From: Chitinophaga sp. SYP-B3965
GTDB lineage: Bacteria; Bacteroidota; Bacteroidia; Chitinophagales; Chitinophagaceae
DNA length: 64,000 bases
Assembly (NCBI RefSeq): GCF_009647655.1
Contig: NZ_WJFD01000006.1
Span: 124,001 to 188,000, forward strand
Direction: 5' to 3'
A program made the position numbers and the translations under genes. Below, in pieces: positions 22,765-31,519 of the stretch. Below the pieces are notes generated by a model, which worked only from the letters and a program-made list of their open reading frames with translations, ran no database searches and had not been told where the DNA came from. How positions within the stretch are numbered: position 1 is the stretch's first letter; every line of letters begins with the position of its first letter.

Positions 22765-23645
22765 AAAAAGCATTCTTACAACTCCATCTCTCCGTTTTTT
22801 TAGCTGGCTTTACCGGTATCCTCGGTAAGCTCATTACATTGAACGAAGGTTTACTGGTCTGGTACCGCTTACTGCTCACCGCCGTAACGATGTTTGTATT
22901 GTTCCGCTGGCAGGGCAGGCTAAAGAAGCTTCCCACAGCGGCCATATTACGTATAGGCGGCACCGGGTTCATCGTAGCCATGCACTGGATCTTCTTCTAC
23001 GGCAGCATCAAATATGCTAATGTATCCATCGGCGTAGTATGCTTTTCCCTCACCAGTTTATTCACCGCCCTCTTTGATCCCCTCATCAACCGGCGCGCTT
23101 TTGATAAAGTGGAATTACTGCTGAGCCTGCTCACCCTGATGGGCATCCTCCTGATCTTTCATTTCGATACCCAATACCGTACCGGCATCATACTCGGTAT
23201 TATCTCTTCTATGTTTGCCGCGCTGTTCACCGTATTCAACAAAAGGCTGGTAGCCAAATACGATACAGAGAACATTACCTTTTATGAACTGGGCATTGGC
23301 TTCCTTGGTATTTCCCTGCTCCTGCCCTTTTACCTGCACGCCTTCCCTGTAGCTTCCATGATCCCTTCTTTCATGGACTTTGTATATCTCCTGGCGCTGG
23401 CATGGTTCTGTACCGTACTGATGTACACCCTCTCCATGAATGCACTCAAAAAGATCTCTGCCTTCACCGTGAACCTTTGTTTCAGCCTGGAACCGTTATA
23501 CAGCATCATCCTGGCGTTCATCCTTTTCCAGGAGAACAAACTATTGCGGAACGAGTTCTATATAGGTCTGGGCCTCATCTTATTATCCGTAGTACTCCAG
23601 ATGATAAGGGTATTCCGTCAGACGCGGCGCAGCAAACTGGCTTAA
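22761..23645 (+). CDS. EamA/DMT family transporter
   Basis: 294 residues with ten hydrophobic segments arranged as two five-helix halves, as in drug/metabolite transporters. VFLAGFTGILGKLI and the central YANVSIGVVCFSLTSLFTALFDPLI are typical first-half EamA stretches, and FTVNLCFSLEPLYSIILAFILFQE is the corresponding second-half motif. Substrate unknown. It overlaps the upstream glycosyltransferase gene by ATGA and so is translationally coupled to it. Confidence 0.9.
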   Translation: MKKAFLQLHLSVFLAGFTGILGKLITLNEGLLVWYRLLLTAVTMFVLFRWQGRLKKLPTAAILRIGGTGFIVAMHWIFFYGSIKYANVSIGVVCFSLTSLFTALFDPLINRRAFDKVELLLSLLTLMGILLIFHFDTQYRTGIILGIISSMFAALFTVFNKRLVAKYDTENITFYELGIGFLGISLLLPFYLHAFPVASMIPSFMDFVYLLALAWFCTVLMYTLSMNALKKISAFTVNLCFSLEPLYSIILAFILFQENKLLRNEFYIGLGLILLSVVLQMIRVFRQTRRSKLA

Positions 23646-23716
23646 CCATTCATCACCTTCCCTCCTTCTTTCCCGCAGGAATTATTATTTTGTGAAACAT
23701 AAAATCTAAATGGCTT

Positions 23717-26545
23717 ATGAAACGATCTGTAAGATGGTTCGTATCCCTATCCGTACTATTACCATTAGGCGCAATGGCCCAATCTAAAAAACCGCTGGAT
23801 CATACCGTGTATGACGGCTGGCAGAACATTGGCACCAAAGCGATCAGCAATAACGGGTTATGGGCAATTTACGCGGTTACGCCGCAGGAGGGAGATGCTA
23901 CCCTCATGATCCGCAATCTTAAAAATGGCCAGCAGCTTGCCGTTCCAAGAGCTACCAGCGCGGTGATCACGGAAGATTCCCGCTTTGTTGTGTTTACGAT
24001 CAGACCTTTTTTTAAAGACGTAAGACAGGCCAGGATCAAGAAAAAGAAACCGGATGAAATGCCCAAGGATTCTCTGGGCTTTATCGAGTTAGGCCAAACG
24101 GAGATCACGAAAGTAGCTGCCGTGAAGTCTTTTAAAACGCCGGAAAAAGGCAGCGGACTGCTGGCTTATCTGATAGATAAACCAAAGGCAGATACCGTAG
24201 CTAAAACCGGCGCAAGAAGGCCCGCTCCCATAAAAACAGACGCAGATGAAGATACCCCCGGAAAGCCCGGTGGCGCAGATGCGGGAGACCTTGTGATCCG
24301 TTACCTCGGCAGCAATGCACCACAGGATACCATCAAAAGTGTAACCAGTTATACCATCAGCAAACCCGGTAACAAAATAGTGCTGGTCACCAGCCCGCCC
24401 AAAAAAGATTCACTCGCCCAGGCAGGTGTATGGTTATGGGATGTAGCCGGCAAAAAAGCAGATACCTTAAGCCGCGGACAAGGTTCATTCGTACAGTTCG
24501 CCTTTGATGAAAAAGGAGAACAGGTAGCCTACCTTGGCAGCAGGGACAGTGCAAAAGCTTTACAGAAATTCTTCGCCTTATATTATTATAAACCAAAGCA
24601 GGACAGTGCTCAGATAGCTGTCACCAGATCCACTGCAGGTGTTCCGCAGAAATGGAGCGTGTCTGAAGATGGTATTCCCAGCTTCTCTAAGAACGGAGAA
24701 CGTTTGTTCTTTGGCACCGCTCCTATCCTTCCGCCAAAAGATACTACGATCGTAGAGTTCGAAGTAGCAAAAGTAGATATATGGAACTACCAGGATGATT
24801 ACCTGCAACCCATGCAGCTGAAGAACCTGGACCGTGATCTTAAAAAGAGTTATGCTGCTGTTTACTTTCCACAGCAGGGCCGCATGATACAATTGAGTGA
24901 TAAGGAAATGGAAATATTCGTTGTGGCGGATGAAGGAAATGCGCCTTACGGTCTCGGAACCACAGATAAAGGACAACGCGTGGCATTACAATGGACGGGT
25001 AGTACATTAAAAACTGCCTACCTGGTAAACATCAATACGGGCGAACGCAAACCGATCAAAGAGAAACTGGATGCAAACTTTTTCATCTCCCCGCAGGGCC
25101 GTTTCATCTATTGGTTTGATCAGCCGGCCGGTACTTATAATACCTATGAAACAGCAACAGGTACTATCAGCAACATCAGCGCCGCCATTCCCACAAAGAT
25201 CACAGATGAAGAAATGGACATGCCGGATTATCCGGGACCATACGGTATCAGTGGCTGGCTGGAGAATGATAAATACGTGTACATCAACGACCGTTACGAT
25301 ATCTGGCAAACAGACCCCACCGGCAAAGAAGCACCGGTGATGATCACGAAAGGATTCGGCAGGCAAACCAGAACGGTGCTCCGTAATGTACGCCTGAACA
25401 GGGAAGACCGTTTCCTGAAACCAAAGCAATCCCTGCTGCTGGAAGCACAAAGTGATTCTTCTAAGTTCGGTGGATTCTATTCCCTCAAACTGAATGATAA
25501 AAAAGGCCCGCAGGTTATTGTGATGGGTCCTTATTCCTACCAGGGAGCTGAGAAAGCCAAAAATGCAGACATGTATATTTTCCAGCGCGCCAATTACATT
25601 GAATCGCCGGATGTGTTTGCTGGCGCCAATATTGCCACAGCAGAACGTTTGAGCAATATCAACCCGCAACAGAAAGAATATAACTGGGGTACAGCAGAAC
25701 TGATCAAATGGGATACTTATAATGGCAAGACCACTGAAGGTATCCTTTACAAACCGGAAGACTTTGATCCAAACAAACGTTACCCGGTGCTGATCTATTT
25801 CTATGAGAAACTCACAGATGGTTTATATACTTACCAGCCCCCTGCTCCCACGCCATCAAGATTGAACATCTCTTTCTTCGTGAGCCGCGGATATGTTGTA
25901 CTGGCACCGGATATCAGCTATGAAAACGGCAAACCCGGCAAAAGCGCCTATGATTATATTGTAAGTGGTGCCGAAGCATTAGCGAAGAATCCCTGGATAG
26001 ATCACAGCAATATGGCCATACAGGGCCAGAGCTGGGGTGGTTACCAGGTATGTCATTTAATTACCGCTACTACCCTGTTCAAAGCAGCATGGGCAGGTGC
26101 GCCGGTAGCTAATATGACCAGTGCCTATGGTGGTATCCGCTGGGAAAGCGGCATGAACCGCCAGTTCCAGTATGAACACACCCAAAGCCGGATAGGGGCT
26201 ACCCTCTGGGAGAAACCGGAGTTATATATAGAGAACTCTCCCCTCTTCCACCTGCCAAAGGTGACCACGCCACTGGTAATTATGTCTAATGATGCAGATG
26301 GCGCCGTACCCTGGTACCAGGGTATTGAGATGTTCACCGGCCTCCGCCGTCTTGGAAAACAGGTTTGGCTGCTCAACTATAATAATGAAGCACATAACCT
26401 CATCCTCCGCCAGAACCGGAAGGATATCCAGGTCCGGGAACAGCAGTTCTTTGACCATTTTCTAAAGGGAGCCCCTGCTCCAACCTGGTTAAGTAAAGGC
26501 GTTCCGGCTACTGAAAAAGGGAAGAATTGGGGATTTGATTATTGA
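23717..26545 (+). CDS. secreted S9 family peptidase (prolyl oligopeptidase-like)
   Basis: 942 residues with a signal peptide ending at AMAQ. An N-terminal propeller-like region fills residues 40-650; a Lys/Pro/Asp-rich stretch near residues 150-195 looks disordered and is probably an insertion. The C-terminal alpha/beta-hydrolase has the nucleophile in QGQSWGGYQ (Ser772), Asp861 in NDADGAVPW and His893 in NEAHNL, so the triad is complete. Such enzymes cleave peptides after Pro or with dipeptidyl-peptidase-like specificity in the periplasm. It stands alone with a hairpin after it. Confidence 0.9.
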   Translation: MKRSVRWFVSLSVLLPLGAMAQSKKPLDHTVYDGWQNIGTKAISNNGLWAIYAVTPQEGDATLMIRNLKNGQQLAVPRATSAVITEDSRFVVFTIRPFFKDVRQARIKKKKPDEMPKDSLGFIELGQTEITKVAAVKSFKTPEKGSGLLAYLIDKPKADTVAKTGARRPAPIKTDADEDTPGKPGGADAGDLVIRYLGSNAPQDTIKSVTSYTISKPGNKIVLVTSPPKKDSLAQAGVWLWDVAGKKADTLSRGQGSFVQFAFDEKGEQVAYLGSRDSAKALQKFFALYYYKPKQDSAQIAVTRSTAGVPQKWSVSEDGIPSFSKNGERLFFGTAPILPPKDTTIVEFEVAKVDIWNYQDDYLQPMQLKNLDRDLKKSYAAVYFPQQGRMIQLSDKEMEIFVVADEGNAPYGLGTTDKGQRVALQWTGSTLKTAYLVNINTGERKPIKEKLDANFFISPQGRFIYWFDQPAGTYNTYETATGTISNISAAIPTKITDEEMDMPDYPGPYGISGWLENDKYVYINDRYDIWQTDPTGKEAPVMITKGFGRQTRTVLRNVRLNREDRFLKPKQSLLLEAQSDSSKFGGFYSLKLNDKKGPQVIVMGPYSYQGAEKAKNADMYIFQRANYIESPDVFAGANIATAERLSNINPQQKEYNWGTAELIKWDTYNGKTTEGILYKPEDFDPNKRYPVLIYFYEKLTDGLYTYQPPAPTPSRLNISFFVSRGYVVLAPDISYENGKPGKSAYDYIVSGAEALAKNPWIDHSNMAIQGQSWGGYQVCHLITATTLFKAAWAGAPVANMTSAYGGIRWESGMNRQFQYEHTQSRIGATLWEKPELYIENSPLFHLPKVTTPLVIMSNDADGAVPWYQGIEMFTGLRRLGKQVWLLNYNNEAHNLILRQNRKDIQVREQQFFDHFLKGAPAPTWLSKGVPATEKGKNWGFDY

Positions 26546-26564
26546 TTATCAACACCTTAATAGG

Positions 26565-26598
26565 CAAAACCGGGGGCATGGCTCCCGGTTTTGTTATT
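26565..26598 (+). terminator. hairpin terminator after the S9 peptidase gene
   Basis: Ten-bp stem CAAAACCGGG / CCCGGTTTTG around a nine-base loop, then TTATTTTG. Confidence 0.7.
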
Positions 26599-26663
26599 TT
26601 GTAGTTAACTGGAAGATTTTCAACGATTTCGATTTAAACCTGCAAAATTTCCAATTAAAAAGT

Positions 26664-26693
26664 TTTGGTATATGGGAATTTTAACTATGTTTA
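26664..26693 (+). promoter_or_regulatory. promoter of the AraC-like regulator
   Basis: TTTG at 26664-26667, 18 bases, then TATGTTTA at 26686-26693, one mismatch from the -7 consensus. It places the transcription start after the ATG at 26672 and before that at 26741, supporting the later start. Confidence 0.5.
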
Positions 26694-26740
26694 CATCAGT
26701 TATCGCGGAGATAGATCACAGACAAAAACCGCTAAATCCT

Positions 26741-27388
26741 ATGAACACCTATTACCTTCGTCCTAAAGACACTTTGCAACCTTTTGTGCAACAGTATATT
26801 GTTCTGCAAAACATCACATCAGCTGCAGACATTGCTCAGAAAAAGCTTTTTACATTAGGTAAACAGTACCTGGTATTCATTCAAAAAGGCGCTTTGGCTT
26901 TCAAACCAAATGATCACGCATCTTTTGAGTTACCGGAGGCGTCTGTAACAGGTCCTTTTACTTGCGCAGTAAATGCACGTGTAACTGGTCCGTTGAATGC
27001 AGTGGTTGTACAACTTAATGCTGTGGCCAGTCATCGTTTGATGGGCATCAGCATGGAGTCCGTTACCAATTACTTCCGCGACCTTACGAAAGTGGACGAC
27101 AGCTGGCAGGTAACTGCACAGCAGTTGAACAACGCAGATGATCTGGATAGTATCCAGAACATCCTGGACAGTGTGCTGGAAAACCTCGTTTCCAATCAAA
27201 AACCTGCCTTACGTCAGATAGATGAAATGGTAGATTACCTGGCCGCACAAAAAGGACAGGTGGAAATGCTGGACCTGGCTTTACGCTTCAAAACCAGCCG
27301 CCACACACTGGAACGCCAGTTTATGGAAGTAACCGGCCTCACACCGCAGTTATACACAAAGATCCTGCGCAGGCAACGTTACGCTTAA
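26741..27388 (+). CDS. AraC-type regulator lacking the second helix-turn-helix
   Basis: 215 residues from the ATG at 26741 (MNTYYLRPKDTLQPFVQQY). The N-terminal 150 residues resemble the ligand-sensing domain of Bacteroidota AraC proteins (DUF6597-like opening). The C-terminal end has one AraC half-domain, MLDLALRFKTSRHTLERQF then LTPQLYTKILRRQRYA, and stops there. Normal members continue about 45 residues with a second helix-turn-helix; no remnant is seen in the next 70 bases, which hold a terminator. It may bind DNA as a dimer through one motif or be an altered regulator. Confidence 0.75.
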   Translation: MNTYYLRPKDTLQPFVQQYIVLQNITSAADIAQKKLFTLGKQYLVFIQKGALAFKPNDHASFELPEASVTGPFTCAVNARVTGPLNAVVVQLNAVASHRLMGISMESVTNYFRDLTKVDDSWQVTAQQLNNADDLDSIQNILDSVLENLVSNQKPALRQIDEMVDYLAAQKGQVEMLDLALRFKTSRHTLERQFMEVTGLTPQLYTKILRRQRYA

Positions 27389-27417
27389 TCAGATTTTATT
27401 TAGAGTACGGAATATTT

Positions 27418-27448
27418 AAAACGTCGGATCCCCGTATCCGGCGTTTTT
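27418..27448 (+). terminator. terminator after the AraC-like gene
   Basis: Twelve-bp stem AAAACGTCGGAT / ATCCGGCGTTTT with one T-G pair, loop CCCCGT, then T-rich sequence. Confidence 0.85.
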
Positions 27449-27462
27449 ATTTATTTTTAGGA

Positions 27463-27924
27463 ATGCTTAACATTGAAAAGACCCGTGGAGAATACAGGAT
27501 CTCCACAGATAAGAACCAGTTGCAGGTAGATGTGATCTACCAATACCTGTCTGAAGAATCATATTGGGCAAAGGATATCCCCCGCAGTTTCGTGGAAAGG
27601 TCTATTGAGAATTCCCTTTGTTTTGGTATCTATCATGGAAAAGAACAGGTAGGTTTTGCCCGGGTGATCACTGACTTTGCTACGTTCGGTTACCTCGCAG
27701 ATGTATTTGTAGCAGTACCGCACCGCAAGAAAGGACTATCCAAATGGCTGATGGAAGTGATCCTCGAACATCCTGACCTCTCCTCACTTCGCAGGTTTAT
27801 GCTGGCTACCCAGGATGCCCACGGACTGTACAAACAATTTGGCTTTAAAGGGATGGAACATCCGGAACGCCTCATGGGCAAGATCATGCCGGTGAGTTAT
27901 ACAGAGATGAAAAAATCATTATGA
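27463..27924 (+). CDS. GNAT family N-acetyltransferase
   Basis: 153 residues. The acetyl-CoA site is in ADVFVAVPHRKKGLSKWLME (residues 76-95), with QVGFARVITDFATFGYL before it and AHGLYKQFGFKGM after it, the standard order of GNAT motifs. The substrate is unknown. The stop overlaps the start of the DUF4230 gene by ATGA, so the two are translated together. Its ATG follows the arac-like terminator by 14 bases. Confidence 0.9.
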   Translation: MLNIEKTRGEYRISTDKNQLQVDVIYQYLSEESYWAKDIPRSFVERSIENSLCFGIYHGKEQVGFARVITDFATFGYLADVFVAVPHRKKGLSKWLMEVILEHPDLSSLRRFMLATQDAHGLYKQFGFKGMEHPERLMGKIMPVSYTEMKKSL

Positions 27925-28535
27925 AAAAGATCATTCAGTGGATCGTAGTTATTCTGCTTATCGTATTCATCTTCTGGCTGGGCCAATGGTTCGGTTCCAA
28001 GAAGGTGAACCAGTCCATATTATCCAACAGCCTCATCGTACGCGAGATCGCTGAACTGGCCAGCCTGGAAGTACAGGGAAACGCCTCTATCAAACGCAGC
28101 AACGTGGAGAATAACGGGGACTGGACGGATAACCTGAAAAAGGTGTTTGCAGAAAATACCATTTGGGTAACCGTGCCTTATACCGCTAAATACGGTGTGG
28201 ATACAGATGAGAAGAACTTCACCGTTACACTGAAGGAAAAACGCGTTATAGTACAGCTTCCTGCCCCTCAATTGCTGAGTTACGAGTTACGTCTCAACCA
28301 GATGGAAACAGCCAATAAAAAAGGCTGGTTCATGCCATCTAATGATGAAACTTACACAGATGTACAGAAGAAATTGTACGAAACTTCCCGCGAACAATTA
28401 ACAGAGAACAACATTTACCTCGAAAAAAGTAAAGAGAAGATCCGTCAGATCATCGGCACTTATTACAAACCATTGGGGTATGAAGTGGAAGTTAAATTCG
28501 GTAATGAACCCGGCAAGGTATTGAAATTGAATTAG
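27921..28535 (+). CDS. DUF4230 membrane-anchored protein
   Basis: 204 residues with one N-terminal transmembrane helix (residues 4-25, IIQWIVVILLIVFIFWLG) and a periplasmic or extracytoplasmic domain. LIVREIAELASLEVQGNASI and VTVPYTAKYGVDTDEKNFTV fit DUF4230, a widespread family of unknown function in Bacteroidota and Firmicutes. It overlaps the acetyltransferase gene by four bases. A copy pair of the intergenic repeat follows seven bases after its stop. Confidence 0.82.
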   Translation: MKKIIQWIVVILLIVFIFWLGQWFGSKKVNQSILSNSLIVREIAELASLEVQGNASIKRSNVENNGDWTDNLKKVFAENTIWVTVPYTAKYGVDTDEKNFTVTLKEKRVIVQLPAPQLLSYELRLNQMETANKKGWFMPSNDETYTDVQKKLYETSREQLTENNIYLEKSKEKIRQIIGTYYKPLGYEVEVKFGNEPGKVLKLN

Positions 28536-28541
28536 TCTAAA

Positions 28542-28680
28542 CCTTGCCGCGCAGCAAAGGGCGGAGTTTTTTTTCCTTTTTGTAGCGGATCTTTTTCGGG
28601 AGAGTGTTTTTTTTAAGAAACCTTGCCGCGCAGCAAAGAACGGAGTTTTCTTTCTTTCTCTTAAAATAAAAAACCTCCTT
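28542..28680 (-). repeat. two copies of the dispersed intergenic repeat, inverted
   Basis: CCTTGCCGCGCAGCAAAGG at 28542-28560 and a near-copy at 28621-28639, each followed by CGGAGTTTT and a CTTT-rich tract. They are the reverse complement of the repeats at 10.65 and 42.2-42.4 kb and are 79 bases apart. Confidence 0.8.
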
Positions 28681-28696
28681 CGCAGCCCCATTTACT

Positions 28697-29416
28697 CTAA
28701 GCCCTGTTCACCGTAATATACTTCACCAGACAGCGTTTGGCAACAGGCAGCAACGTTTCCTGTACAGGAAATACCAGCTCCGTTTGTATCGTGTATACGG
28801 CCGGGTTAGGCAACTCCCGGTAATGACGGATCAGGTCTGATTTGATGCTTTGATAAGTATGCGCAAGACTGCGTGTATAGGTACTGATGTGTTTTGTATG
28901 AATACCCCTGTATTTTTCATCATGCCTTTCAAAGATCGTGAGGCGGTACTGATACACTTCCGTATCACTGAATTTTCCATCGCATAACAACATGTAACCT
29001 TCCTGTATATCCAGCGGAATAATCCCCACCGGTGTAATGTTCAGTTTCTCCTCCACAAAGTCATAGATCTCAGCTCCTTCTTTGATGGTACGGTTCATTT
29101 TGTTAAGGGAAAACTGCATGATACTTTCCAGCTCTTCCATCATTTCATCATCTGAGATCAGCTGTTCATACAGCAGTTGCAAACGCTCAATATTTATGGC
29201 TGTTAACTGCTTGGGAAACTGCTGCCGGAGATACTGTTTATTCTCCTTAAATGCGAGCAGATTATTGTAATGAAAGATCACATCACTTAACTGCGGATAC
29301 AGCTTGTTCTCGTTAAAATAACGGTTGATTTCCTGCAGGTATGCCAGAAGGGTATATTTCTTTAATTCGAAATCTATAAATCCTTCGGCGAACCACGTCT
29401 CACTCAATGCCTTCAT
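28697..29416 (-). CDS. hypothetical protein, 239 residues
   Basis: A well-formed globular protein with no signal peptide or membrane segment. Residues 1-110 are mainly helical with many Tyr, Asn and Leu (KKYTLLAYLQEINRYFNENK), and residues 120-235 alternate hydrophobic strands (ITPVGIIPLDIQEGYMLL, VYQYRLTIFER, VYTIQTELVFPVQETLLPVA), so it may be a two-domain cytoplasmic protein. I do not recognise a family. It is monocistronic, with the repeat pair downstream, and convergent with the DUF4230 gene. Confidence 0.75.
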   Translation of the reverse strand: MKALSETWFAEGFIDFELKKYTLLAYLQEINRYFNENKLYPQLSDVIFHYNNLLAFKENKQYLRQQFPKQLTAINIERLQLLYEQLISDDEMMEELESIMQFSLNKMNRTIKEGAEIYDFVEEKLNITPVGIIPLDIQEGYMLLCDGKFSDTEVYQYRLTIFERHDEKYRGIHTKHISTYTRSLAHTYQSIKSDLIRHYRELPNPAVYTIQTELVFPVQETLLPVAKRCLVKYITVNRA

Positions 29417-29664
29417 AGCTTTCGGCCGTTTAGATCAGCCCTCACTGAAGTTACGAAAAACTTTAATATCTACCACTTATACACCTTCAAATCACATATT
29501 TTTGTCCGTTATATAAGGCCTCTAACCCTTTGCTGCCCAATGATTGAGGGTATTTTGGCACAAACGCCCCATAACGCAAAACATTTAAAAAACAAGGGAG
29601 CATTTTTTTTATTCAGTTAATTCCTTAACTTCAATATTATTTTTCATTTTTTAATTTTTTTATC
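29417..29664. other. non-coding interval and T-rich leader of the RRM gene
   Basis: The last 90 bases before the RRM ATG are extremely A/T-rich with long T-runs (29605-29664). No clear -7 element was found. The leader may carry temperature- or protein-dependent control, as seen for RNA-binding-protein genes elsewhere; nothing in the sequence proves it. Confidence 0.4.
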
Positions 29665-30000
29665 ATGAACATCTACGTAGCCAACCTGCACTACAGGTTG
29701 AACGATGAGGACCTTCACCAAATCTTTAGCGAATTCGGGCAAGTTACCTCTGCAAAAATCATCAAAGATCATGAAACCGGTCGTTCACGTGGTTTCGGAT
29801 TTGTAGAAATGGCAAACCAGGAGGAAGGCACTAAAGCGATGGAGAGTCTGAACGGTAGTGAAGTGGAAGGCAAACAACTGATGGTGAACGAAGCTCGTCC
29901 TAAGCAAGCCAACGGTGGCGGTGGCGGAAGCAGAGGTGGTGGTGGAAACCGCGGTGGCGGTGGTGGATACGGTGGCGGCGGTGGTCGCGGTCGTTATTAA
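29665..30000 (+). CDS. RRM-domain RNA-binding protein with Gly-rich tail
   Basis: 111 residues. RNP2 is IYVANL (residues 3-8), RNP1 is RGFGFVEM (residues 42-49), within an otherwise complete single RRM domain ending near residue 80. The tail is almost only Gly, Arg and Tyr (GGGGNRGGGGGYGG), similar to cyanobacterial and Bacteroidota Rbp proteins that act as RNA chaperones, often under cold shock. It is likely autoregulated or cold-induced through its long T-rich leader; inference. A strong terminator follows. Confidence 0.94.
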   Translation: MNIYVANLHYRLNDEDLHQIFSEFGQVTSAKIIKDHETGRSRGFGFVEMANQEEGTKAMESLNGSEVEGKQLMVNEARPKQANGGGGGSRGGGGNRGGGGGYGGGGGRGRY

Positions 30001-30024
30001 TACTAAATTACTCATCGACGCAAT

Positions 30025-30057
30025 AAAAAGGCTTCCTTTACACGGAGGCCTTTTTTT
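30025..30057 (+). terminator. terminator after the RRM gene
   Basis: AAAAAGGCTTCC / GGAGGCCTTTTT stem with one T-G pair, seven-base loop, then T-run. Confidence 0.88.
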
Positions 30058-30116
30058 ATGCCCTTTAGGTATTTCCAGGGGCGAATATCAACAGGCAGAT
30101 AAAAATGGCTGTAAAG

Positions 30117-30152
30117 CGCTAAAAAAAGGCTTCCTGTTTGAGGAAGCCTTTT
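30117..30152 (-). terminator. terminator of the E2 gene
   Basis: A perfect 13-bp stem AAAAAGGCTTCCT / AGGAAGCCTTTTT with loop GTTTG, followed on the minus strand by a T-run. It probably works in both directions. Confidence 0.88.
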
Positions 30153-30160
30153 TCAATATG

Positions 30161-31468
30161 CTAGTATTCTTTGTTCGGATCAAAATTCTCCATTTCATGT
30201 GCCACGGCACTCAGGAAAGTAGAGCCCAAAGACCCGTCCACGATCCGGTGATCATAGCTCATGGAAAGGTACATCATGTGGCGGATGGCAATAGAGTCCC
30301 CGTTAGGTGTTTCTACCACTACCGGGCGTTTCTTGATAGCCCCTACCGCCAGGATAGCTACCTGCGGCTGGTTAATGATAGGCGTACCGGTCAGGCTGCC
30401 AAAAGTACCCACATTGGTGATGGTGAAAGTACCGTTCTGGGTATCCTCTGGTTTCAGACGGTTCTGCCTGGCTGCATTGGCCAGCTGGTTCACCTGTTTG
30501 GTGAGGCCTACCAGGTTCAGGGTGTCCGCATTACGGATCACCGGCACTATGAGGTTACCGCTGGGTAAGGCTGCCGCCATGCCGATATTAATGTCCTTTT
30601 TGAGGATGATCTTGTCGCCGTCCAGCGAGCAGTTCACCAATGGGAATTTCTTAATGCATTTCACCACTGCTTCCACAAATAAAGGCATGAAGGTGATCTT
30701 CTCTCCTTCCCGCTTTTCAAAATCCTTCTTCACGTTCTCGCGCCAGCGCACCATATTGGTAACGTCTGCTTCAGCAAAGCTGGTCACGTGCGGACTTGTT
30801 TGCACGCTGCGTACCATATGCTCTGCGATCAGTTTGCGCATGCGATCCATTTCAATGATCTCCACATTATTGCCATAACTGTTAGAAGCCGGCACAGTGG
30901 CTATTTCCCTTTGCTTAGGTGCTTCCTTCACCACTTCCGGCTCCTGTATATGAGCAGGTGTAGTGCGGTTAGCAATATATTCAAGGATGTCGTTCTTGGT
31001 AACGCGGCCCTCAGTTCCGGAACCGGGGATCTTTTCCAGTTCAGCGAAATTCACGCCTTCCTGTTGCGCAATAGTGAGTACTAAAGGAGAATAAAAACGC
31101 GCTTCTCCGGAAACCGGTGCAACCGGCTCTGTGCGGGCTGGTGCTGTTTGAAAATGTGATTCAGTGGAAACTTTGGGGACGGAAACGGGGGGCGGTGTGG
31201 CAGGGGAAGCAGCTACTGTAGCGCCGGCAGCTGTTTGCACACGCGCAATAACAGTACCTACAGGCACCACATCGTTTTCATTAAAAAGGACCTCGGTGAT
31301 CTCTCCCTCCGCAATGGAAGGTACCTCGCTGTCTACTTTATCCGTTGCTATCTCCAGCACTGTTTCATCTACCTTCACCTTATCACCGGGTTTCTTGTGC
31401 CAACGCAGGATCGTAGCTTCCATTATGCTTTCTCCCATTTTGGGCATCACCAGTTCGACTATTGCCAT
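30161..31468 (-). CDS. dihydrolipoamide acyltransferase E2 of a 2-oxo acid dehydrogenase
   Basis: 435 residues in the usual order: lipoyl domain (residues 1-78, lipoyl Lys44 in IATDKVDSE), a Pro/Ala-rich linker, the peripheral E3/E1-binding domain (FYSPLVLTIAQQEGVNF to EGRVTKNDILEYI, residues about 126-170), a second linker and the catalytic core ending with the active-site His in SYDHRIVDGS. The single lipoyl domain and the core sequence fit branched-chain or 2-oxoglutarate E2 proteins; I cannot decide between them. E1 and E3 genes are not adjacent. Confidence 0.9.
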   Translation of the reverse strand: MAIVELVMPKMGESIMEATILRWHKKPGDKVKVDETVLEIATDKVDSEVPSIAEGEITEVLFNENDVVPVGTVIARVQTAAGATVAASPATPPPVSVPKVSTESHFQTAPARTEPVAPVSGEARFYSPLVLTIAQQEGVNFAELEKIPGSGTEGRVTKNDILEYIANRTTPAHIQEPEVVKEAPKQREIATVPASNSYGNNVEIIEMDRMRKLIAEHMVRSVQTSPHVTSFAEADVTNMVRWRENVKKDFEKREGEKITFMPLFVEAVVKCIKKFPLVNCSLDGDKIILKKDINIGMAAALPSGNLIVPVIRNADTLNLVGLTKQVNQLANAARQNRLKPEDTQNGTFTITNVGTFGSLTGTPIINQPQVAILAVGAIKKRPVVVETPNGDSIAIRHMMYLSMSYDHRIVDGSLGSTFLSAVAHEMENFDPNKEY

Positions 31469-31504
31469 AAAAGTGTTTTAGTGTTTTATTTTTTACGTAG
31501 AGGA

Positions 31505-31512
31505 CAAAAATA
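31505..31512 (-). promoter_or_regulatory. -7 element (TATTTTTG) of the E2 gene
   Basis: A perfect TAnnTTTG, 36 bases before the ATG at 31468; it lies just after the cinA stop codon. No -33 element was seen. Confidence 0.5.
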
Positions 31513-31519
31513 AGGGAAA

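Noticed and set aside
29915..30568. 217-codon plus-strand frame overlapping the RRM tail and E2 gene
   Set aside because: It begins in the Gly-rich repeat in another frame and runs antisense over E2; both real genes are clear.
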